From an uncultured Clostridia bacterium (lineage in GTDB: Bacteria; Bacillota; Clostridia; Christensenellales; UBA1242), in contig CAKVFE010000002.1 of assembly GCA_934746645.1 (NCBI GenBank), positions 124,001 to 188,000 on the forward strand: 64,000 nucleotides of DNA, read 5' to 3'. Under the pieces are notes generated by a model, which saw nothing but the letters and a program-made list of their open reading frames with translations, made no database searches and was not told where the DNA came from. This document shows positions 18,204-26,470 of the stretch, one piece after another. Both the position numbers and the translations under genes were made by a program. Within the stretch, counting starts at the first letter, position 1; each line of letters opens with the position of its first letter.

Positions 18204-18273
18204 ATTTATCAATATTAATGAAGTTGTAATTTTAATTTGATTAAAATTTTAATTTATTACTGTTTTTAATAAT

Positions 18274-18303
18274 AAAAAACTCATAAGCCTAAACTTATGA
18301 GTT
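18274..18303 (-). terminator. Terminator of the GDPD-like gene
   Basis: Read on the minus strand: a 10-bp stem AACTCATAAG / CTTATGAGTT with a 6-base loop, then six T residues. It begins 7 bases after the stop codon. Confidence 0.8.
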
Positions 18304-18309
18304 CAATTA

Positions 18310-19035
18310 TTATATTTCAGGTATAAAGCCGTCTACAATTACATTGTCGCAATACTTAACTACATTAAGATAATCGTGTTCGTTGGTTACATTGTAAGCA
18401 ATAATAGGTAAAACACTATATTTCTTAACATACTTATTAGGTAGTTCTTCTGCATTGTATACTATAAAGTCTGGCTCTGCAATCTTGTTGTATTTAAGTT
18501 TTGTAAGTCTTTTAGATTTTAAACTTCCGTACAACTTATCAGGGAATTTACCACTTTTTATACCACGCCATACATCTGGAGCGTTGTTTTTAAACCATTC
18601 TAAGACATATGGGTTAGAGCATACTATAGCATATTCGCCATTGTATTCTTTAAGTACTTTATATACATTACTTTCCATTTTGCCGACATTGCTATCGTTA
18701 AGTATATATATTAGTACTGGTACTTTTCCGTCAATGACTTTTAAAGCTTCTTCTAATGTAAGTATTTTGTATTCTGTGTTTTTAAGTCTTAAATCTTTTA
18801 TATCGTTTATATTTAGTGTTTGTACATATCCTGTGCCATCAGTCAACTTACTTATATTTTTGTAAGGAAAGCAGATTAAATTTTCATCATCTAAGCTTTC
18901 TACTGCTAGCATAATAGGTGCTTTAATATTAATTGAATTATTAATAGCTCCAACTGAATTTTCAGGCTCAGTTGTTGTTACAAGCCCAAATCTTGTTATG
19001 GCATCATTAATCAGCCAACTTTCAAATATATCCAT
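18310..19035 (-). CDS. GDPD-fold protein without catalytic residues
   Basis: 241 residues. The order of motifs matches glycerophosphodiester phosphodiesterases: TEPENSVGAI (near 21-30), IKAPIMLAVESLD in place of the metal-binding IExD strand, TDGTGYVQTLNINDIKDL and LTLEEAL. The defining residues are gone: the HRG before PEN is replaced by LVTT, IEFD by LAVE, and HDD by PYK. The rest of the barrel is well preserved, so the protein is probably folded but not a diesterase; a binding or regulatory role is possible. It is a single gene with its own terminator. Confidence 0.75.
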   Translation of the reverse strand: MDIFESWLINDAITRFGLVTTTEPENSVGAINNSINIKAPIMLAVESLDDENLICFPYKNISKLTDGTGYVQTLNINDIKDLRLKNTEYKILTLEEALKVIDGKVPVLIYILNDSNVGKMESNVYKVLKEYNGEYAIVCSNPYVLEWFKNNAPDVWRGIKSGKFPDKLYGSLKSKRLTKLKYNKIAEPDFIVYNAEELPNKYVKKYSVLPIIAYNVTNEHDYLNVVKYCDNVIVDGFIPEI

Positions 19036-19215
19036 AAATATCCTTATATAAAAGGCAATATGCCTTAAAAATTGTTATATTGATATGACTATATTATCAA
19101 AAAAATTATCAATTTGCAAATTGATTGTGCCAATTTATTCAAATATCGTCATTTTCAAGCAAAAATTGTATGGTTTTTGTCAATTAATTGGGTGTAATTA
19201 CAAAATACTTGATAT

Positions 19216-19246
19216 TTGTATTATTGACTAATTATCTTAGTATAAT
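19216..19246 (+). promoter_or_regulatory. Candidate promoter of structured element
   Basis: TTGTAT, 19 bases, TATAAT. The spacer is long and the -35 weak, but the -10 is perfect and lies 20 bases before the structured element. TTGACT at 19224-19229 is too close (11 bases) to be the -35. Confidence 0.4.
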
Positions 19247-19265
19247 CTTTTATTTTGATAGCTAT

Positions 19266-19386
19266 AAGTTATAGTTTGGGTGGGTATGGTGTTGTGATTA
19301 TTCCAATCCTCGATTGGAATGTGCTTTATCAAAGCACGCCACAAGTCCTTGTGGCATTACAACACCACTCCCACCATATCAACTTT
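19266..19386 (+). ncRNA. Candidate structured RNA: three hairpins closed by a long stem
   Basis: The closing stem is GGTGGG (19279-19284) with CCCACC (19370-19375), then GGTGTTGT (19288-19295) with ACAACACC (19359-19366), plus outer AGTTATA/TATCAACT pairing. Inside are three consecutive hairpins: ATTCCAATC/GATTGGAAT (19300-19320), GTGCTTT/AAAGCAC (19321-19337) and CCACAA/TTGTGG (19339-19354). It is clearly more GC-rich than its surroundings. It has no anticodon or T-loop features, no ORF and no T run after it. It could also be a cruciform or a mobile-element end; I do not recognise the family. Confidence 0.5.
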
Positions 19387-19607
19387 GATTTACTTCTTTT
19401 ATAGATAACATTATCTCACTTTTAATCAATAATTGTGTTTGGGTAAAATATCGCTTTCTTATTATCCTTTAGTCTACAATTTATATTCCTTTTTTATATC
19501 TAGATGATGTTTTTTAATATGATAATTATTAATAACAATGTTCAACTATAAACTTACTTAATAATATAATAATATATTTATAAGACAATTAAAATATTAT
19601 TTTATAT

Positions 19608-19636
19608 TTGTTTTTTTTCAATATTTACATTATACT
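19608..19636 (+). promoter_or_regulatory. lepA promoter
   Basis: TTGTTT, 17 bases, TATACT; the predicted start is about 25 bases before the lepA start codon. Confidence 0.65.
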
Positions 19637-19667
19637 TATATAGATTATTTATTTAAGGAGTACAACT

Positions 19668-21467
19668 TTGCAAGATAGACAAAAATATATACGAAACTTT
19701 TGTATTGTAGCTCATATAGACCACGGTAAAAGTACTTTGGCTGATAGACTTATAGAATATACAGGTACACTTAGCAAAAGAGAACTTAGCGACCAAGTGT
19801 TGGATTCTATGGATATAGAGCGTGAGCGTGGTATAACTATCAAACTTACACCTACCAAAATGAACTATACTTACAATGGCGAACAATACGAACTTAATCT
19901 TATAGACACACCGGGACATGTCGACTTTACTTATGAAGTTAGTAGGTCACTTGCTGCTTGTGAAGGTGCAATACTTATTGTTGATGCAACCCAAGGTGTT
20001 GAAGCTCAAACATTGGCTAATGCATATCTTGCTATAGACAATGATTTGGAGATTTTGCCAGTTATCAATAAGATTGACTTACCAAGTGCAGATGTAGAAC
20101 TTGCTAGAAAAGAGATAGAAGATATTATTGGTATTGATGCAGAAGTTGCTCCAGCTGTTAGTGCAAAAGAAGGCACCAATATTGATAAAGTTCTAGAGCA
20201 GATTGTCAACTGTGTTCCTGCACCTAAGGGCAATGCTGACGCACCACTTAGAGCATTAATATTTGATAGCTATTATGACAACTTTAAAGGTGCTGTTTGT
20301 TTAGTCCGTATTTTTGATGGAAAAGTAAAAGCTGGCGATAAAGTTAAATTTTATATTACTGGAAAAGAATATGATGTAACCGAAGTTGGTGTCTTTGAAC
20401 CAAAACCAGTTTCGCAAGATATTTTGTCTGCAGGTGATGTAGGATATATATGTGCTAGCATTAAAAATGTGTCCGAAACAAAAGTTGGAGATACAATAAC
20501 CAATGCTGACAATCCTACTGACAATCCATTACCGGGATATAAAGAAGTTAAACCAGTTGTGTTTAGTGGTATATTCTGTGTAGATGGTGCAGACTATGAT
20601 GCATTAAAAGATGCACTAGAAAAATTGAAGTTAAATGACGCTTCATTGGAATACGAACCAGAAATAAGTCAAGCTTTAGGATTTGGATTTAGATGTGGAT
20701 TCTTAGGTCTTCTTCATATGGAAATTATACAAGAAAGACTAGAACGAGAATTTGATTTAGATCTTATTACTACAGCTCCATCAGTATGTTATAAAGTACA
20801 TACAGTAACAGGCGAAACAGTAATGGTATCCAATCCAGCTGATCTTCCAAAACCACAAGAGATAGATTATATGGAAGAACCAATGACAAGAGTTAATATA
20901 TTTACACCTCCACAATATGTCGGCAATCTAATGCAACTTGCTCAAGATAAGCGTGGCGAACATAAGGATTTGCAGTATATTGATAAAAATAGATGTCAAT
21001 TGGTATATGATATTCCACTTAATGAGATTATATATGATTTCTTTGACCAATTAAAATCTTGCTCAAGAGGCTATGCAAGTATGGATTATGAAATTATAGG
21101 ATATAAGATAAGTGATTTAGTTAAAGTAGATATATTGTTAAATGGCGAAATATGTGATGCTTTGTCTATGATTGTTCATAAGGATAGAGCATATTATAAG
21201 GGTAGAGCAATTGTTGAAAAACTTAAAGAAGTTATACCAAGACAATTATTTGAAATACCTATTCAAGCAGCAGTAGGAAGTAAGGTTATTGCTAGAGAAA
21301 CTGTAAAGGCTTTAAGAAAAGATGTATTGGCTAAATGTTATGGTGGAGATATTAGTAGAAAAAGAAAATTGTTAGAAAAACAGAAAAAAGGTAAAAAGCG
21401 TATGCGTAAGATTGGTTCTGTCGAAATTCCGTCAGAAGCATTTATGAGCATACTAAAGATTGATTAA
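19668..21467 (+). CDS. lepA: Elongation factor 4 (LepA)
   Basis: 599 residues, TTG start fixed by AAGGAG 7 bases upstream. GTPase motifs: AHIDHGKST (G1, about 15-23), RGIT (G2), DTPGHVDF (G3), NKID (G4). Domain II, the FRCGFLGLLHMEI block and the C-terminal basic tail (RKRKLLEKQKKGKKRMRKIG) are typical. LepA acts on stalled ribosomes or in assembly. The stop TAA overlaps the hemW ATG. The lepA-hemW-hrcA order is conserved in Firmicutes. Confidence 0.96.
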   Translation: MQDRQKYIRNFCIVAHIDHGKSTLADRLIEYTGTLSKRELSDQVLDSMDIERERGITIKLTPTKMNYTYNGEQYELNLIDTPGHVDFTYEVSRSLAACEGAILIVDATQGVEAQTLANAYLAIDNDLEILPVINKIDLPSADVELARKEIEDIIGIDAEVAPAVSAKEGTNIDKVLEQIVNCVPAPKGNADAPLRALIFDSYYDNFKGAVCLVRIFDGKVKAGDKVKFYITGKEYDVTEVGVFEPKPVSQDILSAGDVGYICASIKNVSETKVGDTITNADNPTDNPLPGYKEVKPVVFSGIFCVDGADYDALKDALEKLKLNDASLEYEPEISQALGFGFRCGFLGLLHMEIIQERLEREFDLDLITTAPSVCYKVHTVTGETVMVSNPADLPKPQEIDYMEEPMTRVNIFTPPQYVGNLMQLAQDKRGEHKDLQYIDKNRCQLVYDIPLNEIIYDFFDQLKSCSRGYASMDYEIIGYKISDLVKVDILLNGEICDALSMIVHKDRAYYKGRAIVEKLKEVIPRQLFEIPIQAAVGSKVIARETVKALRKDVLAKCYGGDISRKRKLLEKQKKGKKRMRKIGSVEIPSEAFMSILKID

Positions 21468-22597
21468 TGAATTTAGGATTATATGTTCACATACCATTTT
21501 GTGTAAGCAAATGCCAATATTGCAACTTTTATTCTATCAATCAGTTAGACTATGTTAATGATTATTTAGTTGCATTGATTAAAGAGATTGAAAGAGAAAG
21601 TGCTAAGTATAAAGATTGTAATGTAGACACTATATTTATTGGTGGCGGAACTCCAAGTATTTTGCCTACTGGTGCAGTGTCATTAATTATTAATACAATT
21701 AAAAATTGTTACAATGTTGATACTAATTGTGAAATAACTATGGAATCCAATCCTAACTCCATAGATTATACTAAGGCTGTTTCGTGGAAAGAAGCAGGGG
21801 TTAATAGGATATCTGTAGGACTTCAGACTACATCAAATAGACTTTTAAAACTTATTGGTAGGGCACATACTTTTGAAGATTATCTAAATTGTATGGATAT
21901 ACTTAAAAAAGTCGGATTTAATAACATCAATGCCGATATTATGCTTGGACTTCCTAGTCAAAAACAAGGCGATGTAAAAACCACTTTAAAATATTGTTTT
22001 AACCTAGGTATTACACATATAAGTGCATATACACTTATTTTGGAAGAAGATACACCACTATACAATAGAGTTGTTAGTGGCGAACTTAAACTTCCAAAAG
22101 AAGAGAAAGTAGTAAGTATGTTTGATTATGTTTTAAAACAAACAGCAGAAGCTGGATATAAAAGATATGAAGTGTCCAATTTTGCAAAAGACAATTATGC
22201 TTGTAAACACAATGTCAATTGTTGGAGTATGTGCAATTATGTCGGATTTGGTTGTTCGGCTCATAGCTTTTTTAAGACTACAAGATTTAATAATATAAGT
22301 AATGTCAAAGATTATATATATAATATCAATAACAATATAAGTGTAGTTGAAAATAGTGAAGAACTAGATGCTTTACAACTTATTGAGGAAAGTATAATGT
22401 TAGGGCTAAGAATGACTAAAGGTGTTGATTTAGATAGATTAAAGACTTTATATAACTACGATTTGTTGTTAGATAAATCTCAAGAAATCAATGATTTAAA
22501 AGCATTAGGACTTATAGATAATGATACACATTATTTATGGGCAACCACTGAAGGCTTTTATGTCCTTAACCAGATTATATTAAAATTAGTTAATTAA
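21467..22597 (+). CDS. hemW: Radical SAM heme chaperone HemW
   Basis: 376 residues, start coupled to lepA through TAATG. The N-terminal radical SAM motif HIPFCVSKCQYCNFYS gives the CxxxCxxC plus an extra Cys that separates HemW from HemN. FIGGGTPS, the SMGLQT-equivalent SVGLQTTSN and the C-terminal HemN_C winged domain are present. HemW inserts heme into target proteins. No heme genes are nearby; the position is the conserved one next to lepA. Confidence 0.92.
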   Translation: MNLGLYVHIPFCVSKCQYCNFYSINQLDYVNDYLVALIKEIERESAKYKDCNVDTIFIGGGTPSILPTGAVSLIINTIKNCYNVDTNCEITMESNPNSIDYTKAVSWKEAGVNRISVGLQTTSNRLLKLIGRAHTFEDYLNCMDILKKVGFNNINADIMLGLPSQKQGDVKTTLKYCFNLGITHISAYTLILEEDTPLYNRVVSGELKLPKEEKVVSMFDYVLKQTAEAGYKRYEVSNFAKDNYACKHNVNCWSMCNYVGFGCSAHSFFKTTRFNNISNVKDYIYNINNNISVVENSEELDALQLIEESIMLGLRMTKGVDLDRLKTLYNYDLLLDKSQEINDLKALGLIDNDTHYLWATTEGFYVLNQIILKLVN

Positions 22598-22613
22598 TAT
22601 ACTAATATATATT

Positions 22614-22659
22614 AGTAGAATATAATAGAAAATTTGATTCTATGTATTCTACTTTTTTT
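22614..22659 (+). terminator. Terminator after hemW
   Basis: A long interrupted stem (AGTAGAATA... pairing with TATTCTACT, plus inner ATAGAA/TTCTAT) is followed by T7. Confidence 0.8.
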
Positions 22660-22703
22660 GTTAAAAAAATATAAAAAATTTTTAAAATTTTAACATAAAA
22701 ATG

Positions 22704-22732
22704 TTGACTTGCGTATATAATAAGAGTACAAT
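22704..22732 (+). promoter_or_regulatory. hrcA-grpE-dnaK-dnaJ promoter
   Basis: TTGACT, 17 bases, TACAAT. The predicted transcript start (about 22739) falls inside the CIRCE operator. Confidence 0.85.
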
Positions 22733-22736
22733 AGTG

Positions 22737-22763
22737 CTAGCAATCTAGGAAAGAGAGTGCTAA
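22737..22763 (+). promoter_or_regulatory. CIRCE operator (HrcA binding site)
   Basis: CTAGCAATC, 9 bases, GAGTGCTAA. The right arm is a perfect match to the consensus and the left arm differs from TTAGCACTC at two positions; the 9-base spacing is exact. Repression by HrcA, relieved on heat shock, is expected. Confidence 0.9.
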
Positions 22764-22798
22764 CAAATAAAAAATTTATTTGCTAAATAAGGACTATC

Positions 22799-23845
22799 AT
22801 GGAAAAAGAATTTAAAATATCAGAACGAAAACATGATTTGCTGTTAAGTGCAGTTGAGAGTTACATCGAAAATGCAAGTCCAATAACAAGTGAAAAAGTG
22901 CATAATACATTATTTAAAAATTTAAGTAGTGCGACACTTCGTAATGAGTTAAGTGCATTGGAAGAAATGGGATATCTAAGACAACTACACACAAGTAGTG
23001 GTAGAGTACCAACTACAAAAGCATACAGATATTATGTTAATCACATTATCCACAATAACGATTTAGATGCTGATTTGGTTAATGAGATTAAAGACAAATT
23101 TGTTATGCGTTCGACATTTTTAAGTGATATGCTTAGTGACATTGCTAAAAGTATCAACCAAATAACCAATTTCCCAACTTATGTTAGGATAAAAAGTTAT
23201 GACGATTTGACTGTTCAAGGCATCAACATTATTCCATTGATTACCGGTCAAGGTTTGTTGTTGTTCCAGACAAGTGCTGGCATAATCAACAATACTATTG
23301 AACTTAGTCCTGATGTTACCGAAGATGTATGTAAAGATGCATCTAAGTACCTTACAACCAATCTTTACAATAAAAAGATTACTGACATTATTGAAAACAT
23401 TGATTATTACAATCAACTTTTCAAACGCCAAATAAGTTTTTATCAAGAGTTGTTTGTGGCTGTTACTGATATATTAAAACAGTTTACAGAGCAACGAGCT
23501 TCAAAACTTGTTCACGCCAATGCAACCAATTTGCTTAACGAACCTGAATATAGAGATATTAATGAAGCTAAAAAGTTTTTAAGACTTATTGAAAATGAAA
23601 AGGAGATTAAAGATATAATCGATAACATTGATGACAATTCTTCCAACGATGTTGTATTTACAATAGGTGAAGAAAATCTCAATGAAAAATATTCTGATTA
23701 TTCAATAATCAATACCAACTATAATATTGGTAATGGTGTAGTTGCTAGTGTAAGTGTGCTTGGACCTGAGCGTATGGATTATGCAAAAATCGCATCTGCA
23801 TTAAAATATATATCTGACGAATTAGATAAGTATAATAAGGAGTAG
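22799..23845 (+). CDS. hrcA: Heat-inducible transcription repressor HrcA
   Basis: 348 residues, AAGGA upstream of the ATG. The N-terminal winged helix carries SSATLRNELSALEEMGYLRQLHTSSGRVPTTKAYRYYV (about 42-79), the family signature for CIRCE binding. The GAF-like middle and C-terminal domain (IGEEN, ISVLGPERMDY-like VSVLGPERMDYAK) follow. It is the first gene of the hrcA-grpE-dnaK-dnaJ operon and autoregulated through the CIRCE site at 22737-22763; GroEL normally keeps it active. Confidence 0.95.
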   Translation: MEKEFKISERKHDLLLSAVESYIENASPITSEKVHNTLFKNLSSATLRNELSALEEMGYLRQLHTSSGRVPTTKAYRYYVNHIIHNNDLDADLVNEIKDKFVMRSTFLSDMLSDIAKSINQITNFPTYVRIKSYDDLTVQGINIIPLITGQGLLLFQTSAGIINNTIELSPDVTEDVCKDASKYLTTNLYNKKITDIIENIDYYNQLFKRQISFYQELFVAVTDILKQFTEQRASKLVHANATNLLNEPEYRDINEAKKFLRLIENEKEIKDIIDNIDDNSSNDVVFTIGEENLNEKYSDYSIINTNYNIGNGVVASVSVLGPERMDYAKIASALKYISDELDKYNKE

Positions 23846-23848
23846 TAG

Positions 23849-24493
23849 ATGGCAAAGAAAAAACATAATTGTAAAAAACCAGAATGTAATTGCAGTTGTC
23901 ATAAAGACAATCAAACCGAACTTGAAGACAAAGTAGATTCTGCAATGGAAGACGAAACTAAAGCAGATGAAACAATGGAAGATGTTCAAGAAAAATGTGT
24001 TTGTGATGACGAACATTGCAATTGTGACGAACATTGTGATTGTTGCGATGATGATTGTGAATGTGAAGATGTTAGTCAAGATGCTTTAGGGTATCTAGAA
24101 TTAGCACAAAGAATACAAGCTGATTTTGAAAACTACAAGCGTAGAAATGCTGAAATTGAAAAAACAAGTTTTAACAATGGTGTATATGCTATGATTGCAA
24201 AACTATTACCAGTTATGGATAGTTTCAAACAAGCTAGAGCTACTATTAAAGACCAAAGTGCATTGGACGGATTGGAGATTATACATGGTCAATTGATTAA
24301 AGCATTATCTTCATTTGGAGTTTACAAAATTGAATGTGTTGGTCAAAAATTTGACCCAAATTTGCACAATGCAGTACTTACCGATTGTGACGAAACTAAG
24401 GAAGACGAAGTCGTATTAGAAGAGTTGCAAGAAGGATTTAAGTCTGACACAAAAGTTATTAGACATAGCGTAGTTAAGATTAACAAACTTTAA
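23849..24493 (+). CDS. grpE: GrpE nucleotide exchange factor with Cys-rich N terminus
   Basis: 214 residues. From about residue 78 it is ordinary GrpE (LELAQRIQADFENYKRRN coiled coil, then the beta domain with GQKFDPNLHNAV), the exchange factor for DnaK. Residues 1-77 are not: they hold 13 Cys (8, 13, 15, 17, 50, 52, 57, 59, 63, 65, 66, 70, 72) and His at 6, 18, 56 and 62 in an acidic background, in two clusters like a metallothionein. Typical GrpE proteins have an acidic, Cys-free tail here. Three bases separate it from hrcA; AAGGAG precedes the ATG. Confidence 0.93.
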   Translation: MAKKKHNCKKPECNCSCHKDNQTELEDKVDSAMEDETKADETMEDVQEKCVCDDEHCNCDEHCDCCDDDCECEDVSQDALGYLELAQRIQADFENYKRRNAEIEKTSFNNGVYAMIAKLLPVMDSFKQARATIKDQSALDGLEIIHGQLIKALSSFGVYKIECVGQKFDPNLHNAVLTDCDETKEDEVVLEELQEGFKSDTKVIRHSVVKINKL

Positions 24494-24567
24494 TATTTAA
24501 CTACTATGCAAATATTAAAATAATCAATAAATAAAGTAAATTTTTAAATTTAAGGAGATTATAAATT

Positions 24568-26400
24568 ATGGCAAAAATTATAGGTATTGACTTAGGTACA
24601 ACAAACTCATGTGTTGCAGTTATGGAAGGTGGTTCTCCATTTGTTATACCTAATGCTGAAGGCGACAGAACAACACCAAGTGTTGTCGCATTTAAAAAAG
24701 ATGGTGAAAGATTAGTAGGTCAAGTAGCAAAGCGTCAAGCAGTTGCTAACCCTGAAAACACTGTTATTTCTATTAAGCGTCATATGGGTAGTGACTACAG
24801 AGTAGAGATTATGGGTAAAAAATATTCTCCACAAGAAATCTCTGCTATGATTTTGACAAAATTGAAAAATGATGCTGAAACATATTTAGGAGAAAAAGTA
24901 ACTGAAGCTGTTATTACAGTTCCTGCATACTTTACAGACTCTCAGCGTCAAGCTACTAAAGACGCAGGTAAAATTGCTGGTCTTGAAGTAAAGAGAATTA
25001 TCAACGAACCTACAGCTGCTGCTTTGGCTTATGGTCTAGATAAAGCTGATAACAAGAACCAAAAGATTTTGGTTTATGACCTAGGTGGTGGTACATTTGA
25101 TATTTCATTACTAGAAATTGGTGATGGTGTATTTGAAGTATTGGCTACTGCTGGTGACAACAAACTTGGTGGAGATGATTTCGACCAAGAAATTATGAAT
25201 TTGTTGATTGACGAATTTAAGAAAGCAGAAGGTATTGATTTGTCTACAGACAAACTTGCTATGCAAAGACTAAAAGAAGCTAGTGAAAAAGCTAAAATTG
25301 ATTTAAGTGCTGTTAACAAAACAACAATTAGTCTACCTTTCATTACTTCTAATGAAACTGGTCCAAAGCACCTAGAATACGAACTAAGCAGAGCAAAATT
25401 TGACTCTATTACAAGTTATCTAGTTGACAGAACTTTGGAAAAAGTAAAACAAGTTATGAAAGATGCAAAACTTTCATTTAATGATGTATCAAAAATCTTA
25501 ATGGTAGGTGGTTCAACTCGTATACCTGCTGTTGTAGAAGCTGTTAAAAATCTTACTGGTAAAGAACCATTTAAGGGTATCAACCCAGACGAATGTGTAG
25601 CTATGGGTGCTGCAATTCAAGGTGGTGTACTTGCTGGTGATGTTAAAGATGTATTGTTACTAGATGTTACTCCATTGTCATTAGGTATCGAAACAATGGG
25701 TGGAGTATTTACAAAACTTATTGAGCGTAACACTACAATCCCTACAAAGAAATCTCAAATCTTTAGTACAGCTGTAGATAATCAACCAGGTGTTGATATC
25801 CATGTATTACAAGGTGAAAGAGAATTTGCTAAGGATAATAAGACTTTAGGAAGATTCCAACTTAACGATATTCCTCCTGCTCCAAGAGGTATCCCTCAAA
25901 TCGAAGTTACATTTGATATTGATGCCAACGGTATTGTATCAGTAAGTGCTAAAGATTTAGGTACAAACAAATCTCAAAGTATTACAATTACTTCTTCTTC
26001 AAACTTAAAAGAAGACGAAATTGATAAAGCTGTTAAAGAAGCAGAAGCTCACGCTGAAGAAGATAAAAAGCGTAAAGAATTAGTTGATTTACACAACCAA
26101 GCAGACAATCTAGTATATTCTCTAGAAAAGATGCTTAAAGATGCTGGTGACAACATCAGTGCTGAAGATAAAGAAAAACTAGAAAAATCTATCGAAAAAG
26201 CTAAAGAACAATTTAAATCTGATGATGCTGACACTATTAGAAAAGCAATGGAAGATTTAGGTAAAGAAAACGAAGCAATAGTTACTAAGTTGTATCAAGC
26301 AGCTGCTGAAAAAGCAAAAGCTGAACAAACAGAAAAGTCTGAAGATGAAAAAGAAGACGATGAAGTAATTGTTGAAGACGATAAGAAAGAAAATAAATAA
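24568..26400 (+). CDS. dnaK: Chaperone protein DnaK (Hsp70)
   Basis: 610 residues with AAGGAG before the ATG. The actin-like ATPase shows IGIDLGTTNSCV (5-16), the VYDLGGGTFDIS phosphate motif (about 171-182) and the GGSTRIP adenosine motif. The substrate-binding domain follows (DVTPLSLGIETMGG), and the helical lid ends in an acidic tail (EKEDDEVIVEDD). It is the central heat-shock chaperone working with the flanking GrpE and DnaJ. Codon use is noticeably more biased than in neighbours, as expected for high expression. Confidence 0.98.
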   Translation: MAKIIGIDLGTTNSCVAVMEGGSPFVIPNAEGDRTTPSVVAFKKDGERLVGQVAKRQAVANPENTVISIKRHMGSDYRVEIMGKKYSPQEISAMILTKLKNDAETYLGEKVTEAVITVPAYFTDSQRQATKDAGKIAGLEVKRIINEPTAAALAYGLDKADNKNQKILVYDLGGGTFDISLLEIGDGVFEVLATAGDNKLGGDDFDQEIMNLLIDEFKKAEGIDLSTDKLAMQRLKEASEKAKIDLSAVNKTTISLPFITSNETGPKHLEYELSRAKFDSITSYLVDRTLEKVKQVMKDAKLSFNDVSKILMVGGSTRIPAVVEAVKNLTGKEPFKGINPDECVAMGAAIQGGVLAGDVKDVLLLDVTPLSLGIETMGGVFTKLIERNTTIPTKKSQIFSTAVDNQPGVDIHVLQGEREFAKDNKTLGRFQLNDIPPAPRGIPQIEVTFDIDANGIVSVSAKDLGTNKSQSITITSSSNLKEDEIDKAVKEAEAHAEEDKKRKELVDLHNQADNLVYSLEKMLKDAGDNISAEDKEKLEKSIEKAKEQFKSDDADTIRKAMEDLGKENEAIVTKLYQAAAEKAKAEQTEKSEDEKEDDEVIVEDDKKENK

Positions 26401-26410
26401 TGATTAAGTA

Positions 26411-26444
26411 TTAGACGAAAACATAGCGATGTGTTTTCGTCTAA
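26411..26444 (+). promoter_or_regulatory. 13-bp hairpin between dnaK and dnaJ
   Basis: A perfect stem TTAGACGAAAACA / TGTTTTCGTCTAA with an 8-base loop and no T run. It is probably a processing or 3'-protecting hairpin that keeps dnaK mRNA above dnaJ (inference). Confidence 0.6.
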
Positions 26445-26470
26445 CTTAATTAATATAAAGGAAATTTATT

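Larger units (their letters stand above)
19036..19667. other. 632-base intergenic region with one structured element
   Basis: I see no reading frame with a ribosome site. Contents: the upstream region of the minus-strand GDPD-like gene, a candidate promoter (19216-19246), a multi-hairpin element (19266-19386) and the lepA promoter (19608-19636). The rest is AT-rich with no pattern I can name. Confidence 0.6.

Noticed and set aside
19266..19386. Degenerate tRNA ending in CCACCA
   Set aside because: There is no anticodon or T-loop consensus, the hairpins are perfect with tiny loops, and the acceptor-like stem does not leave a CCA overhang.
22733..22763. AGTGCTAGCA and AGTGCTAACA as direct repeats
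   Set aside because: The CIRCE reading (CTAGCAATC, 9 bases, GAGTGCTAA) explains the site, position and neighbouring gene better.
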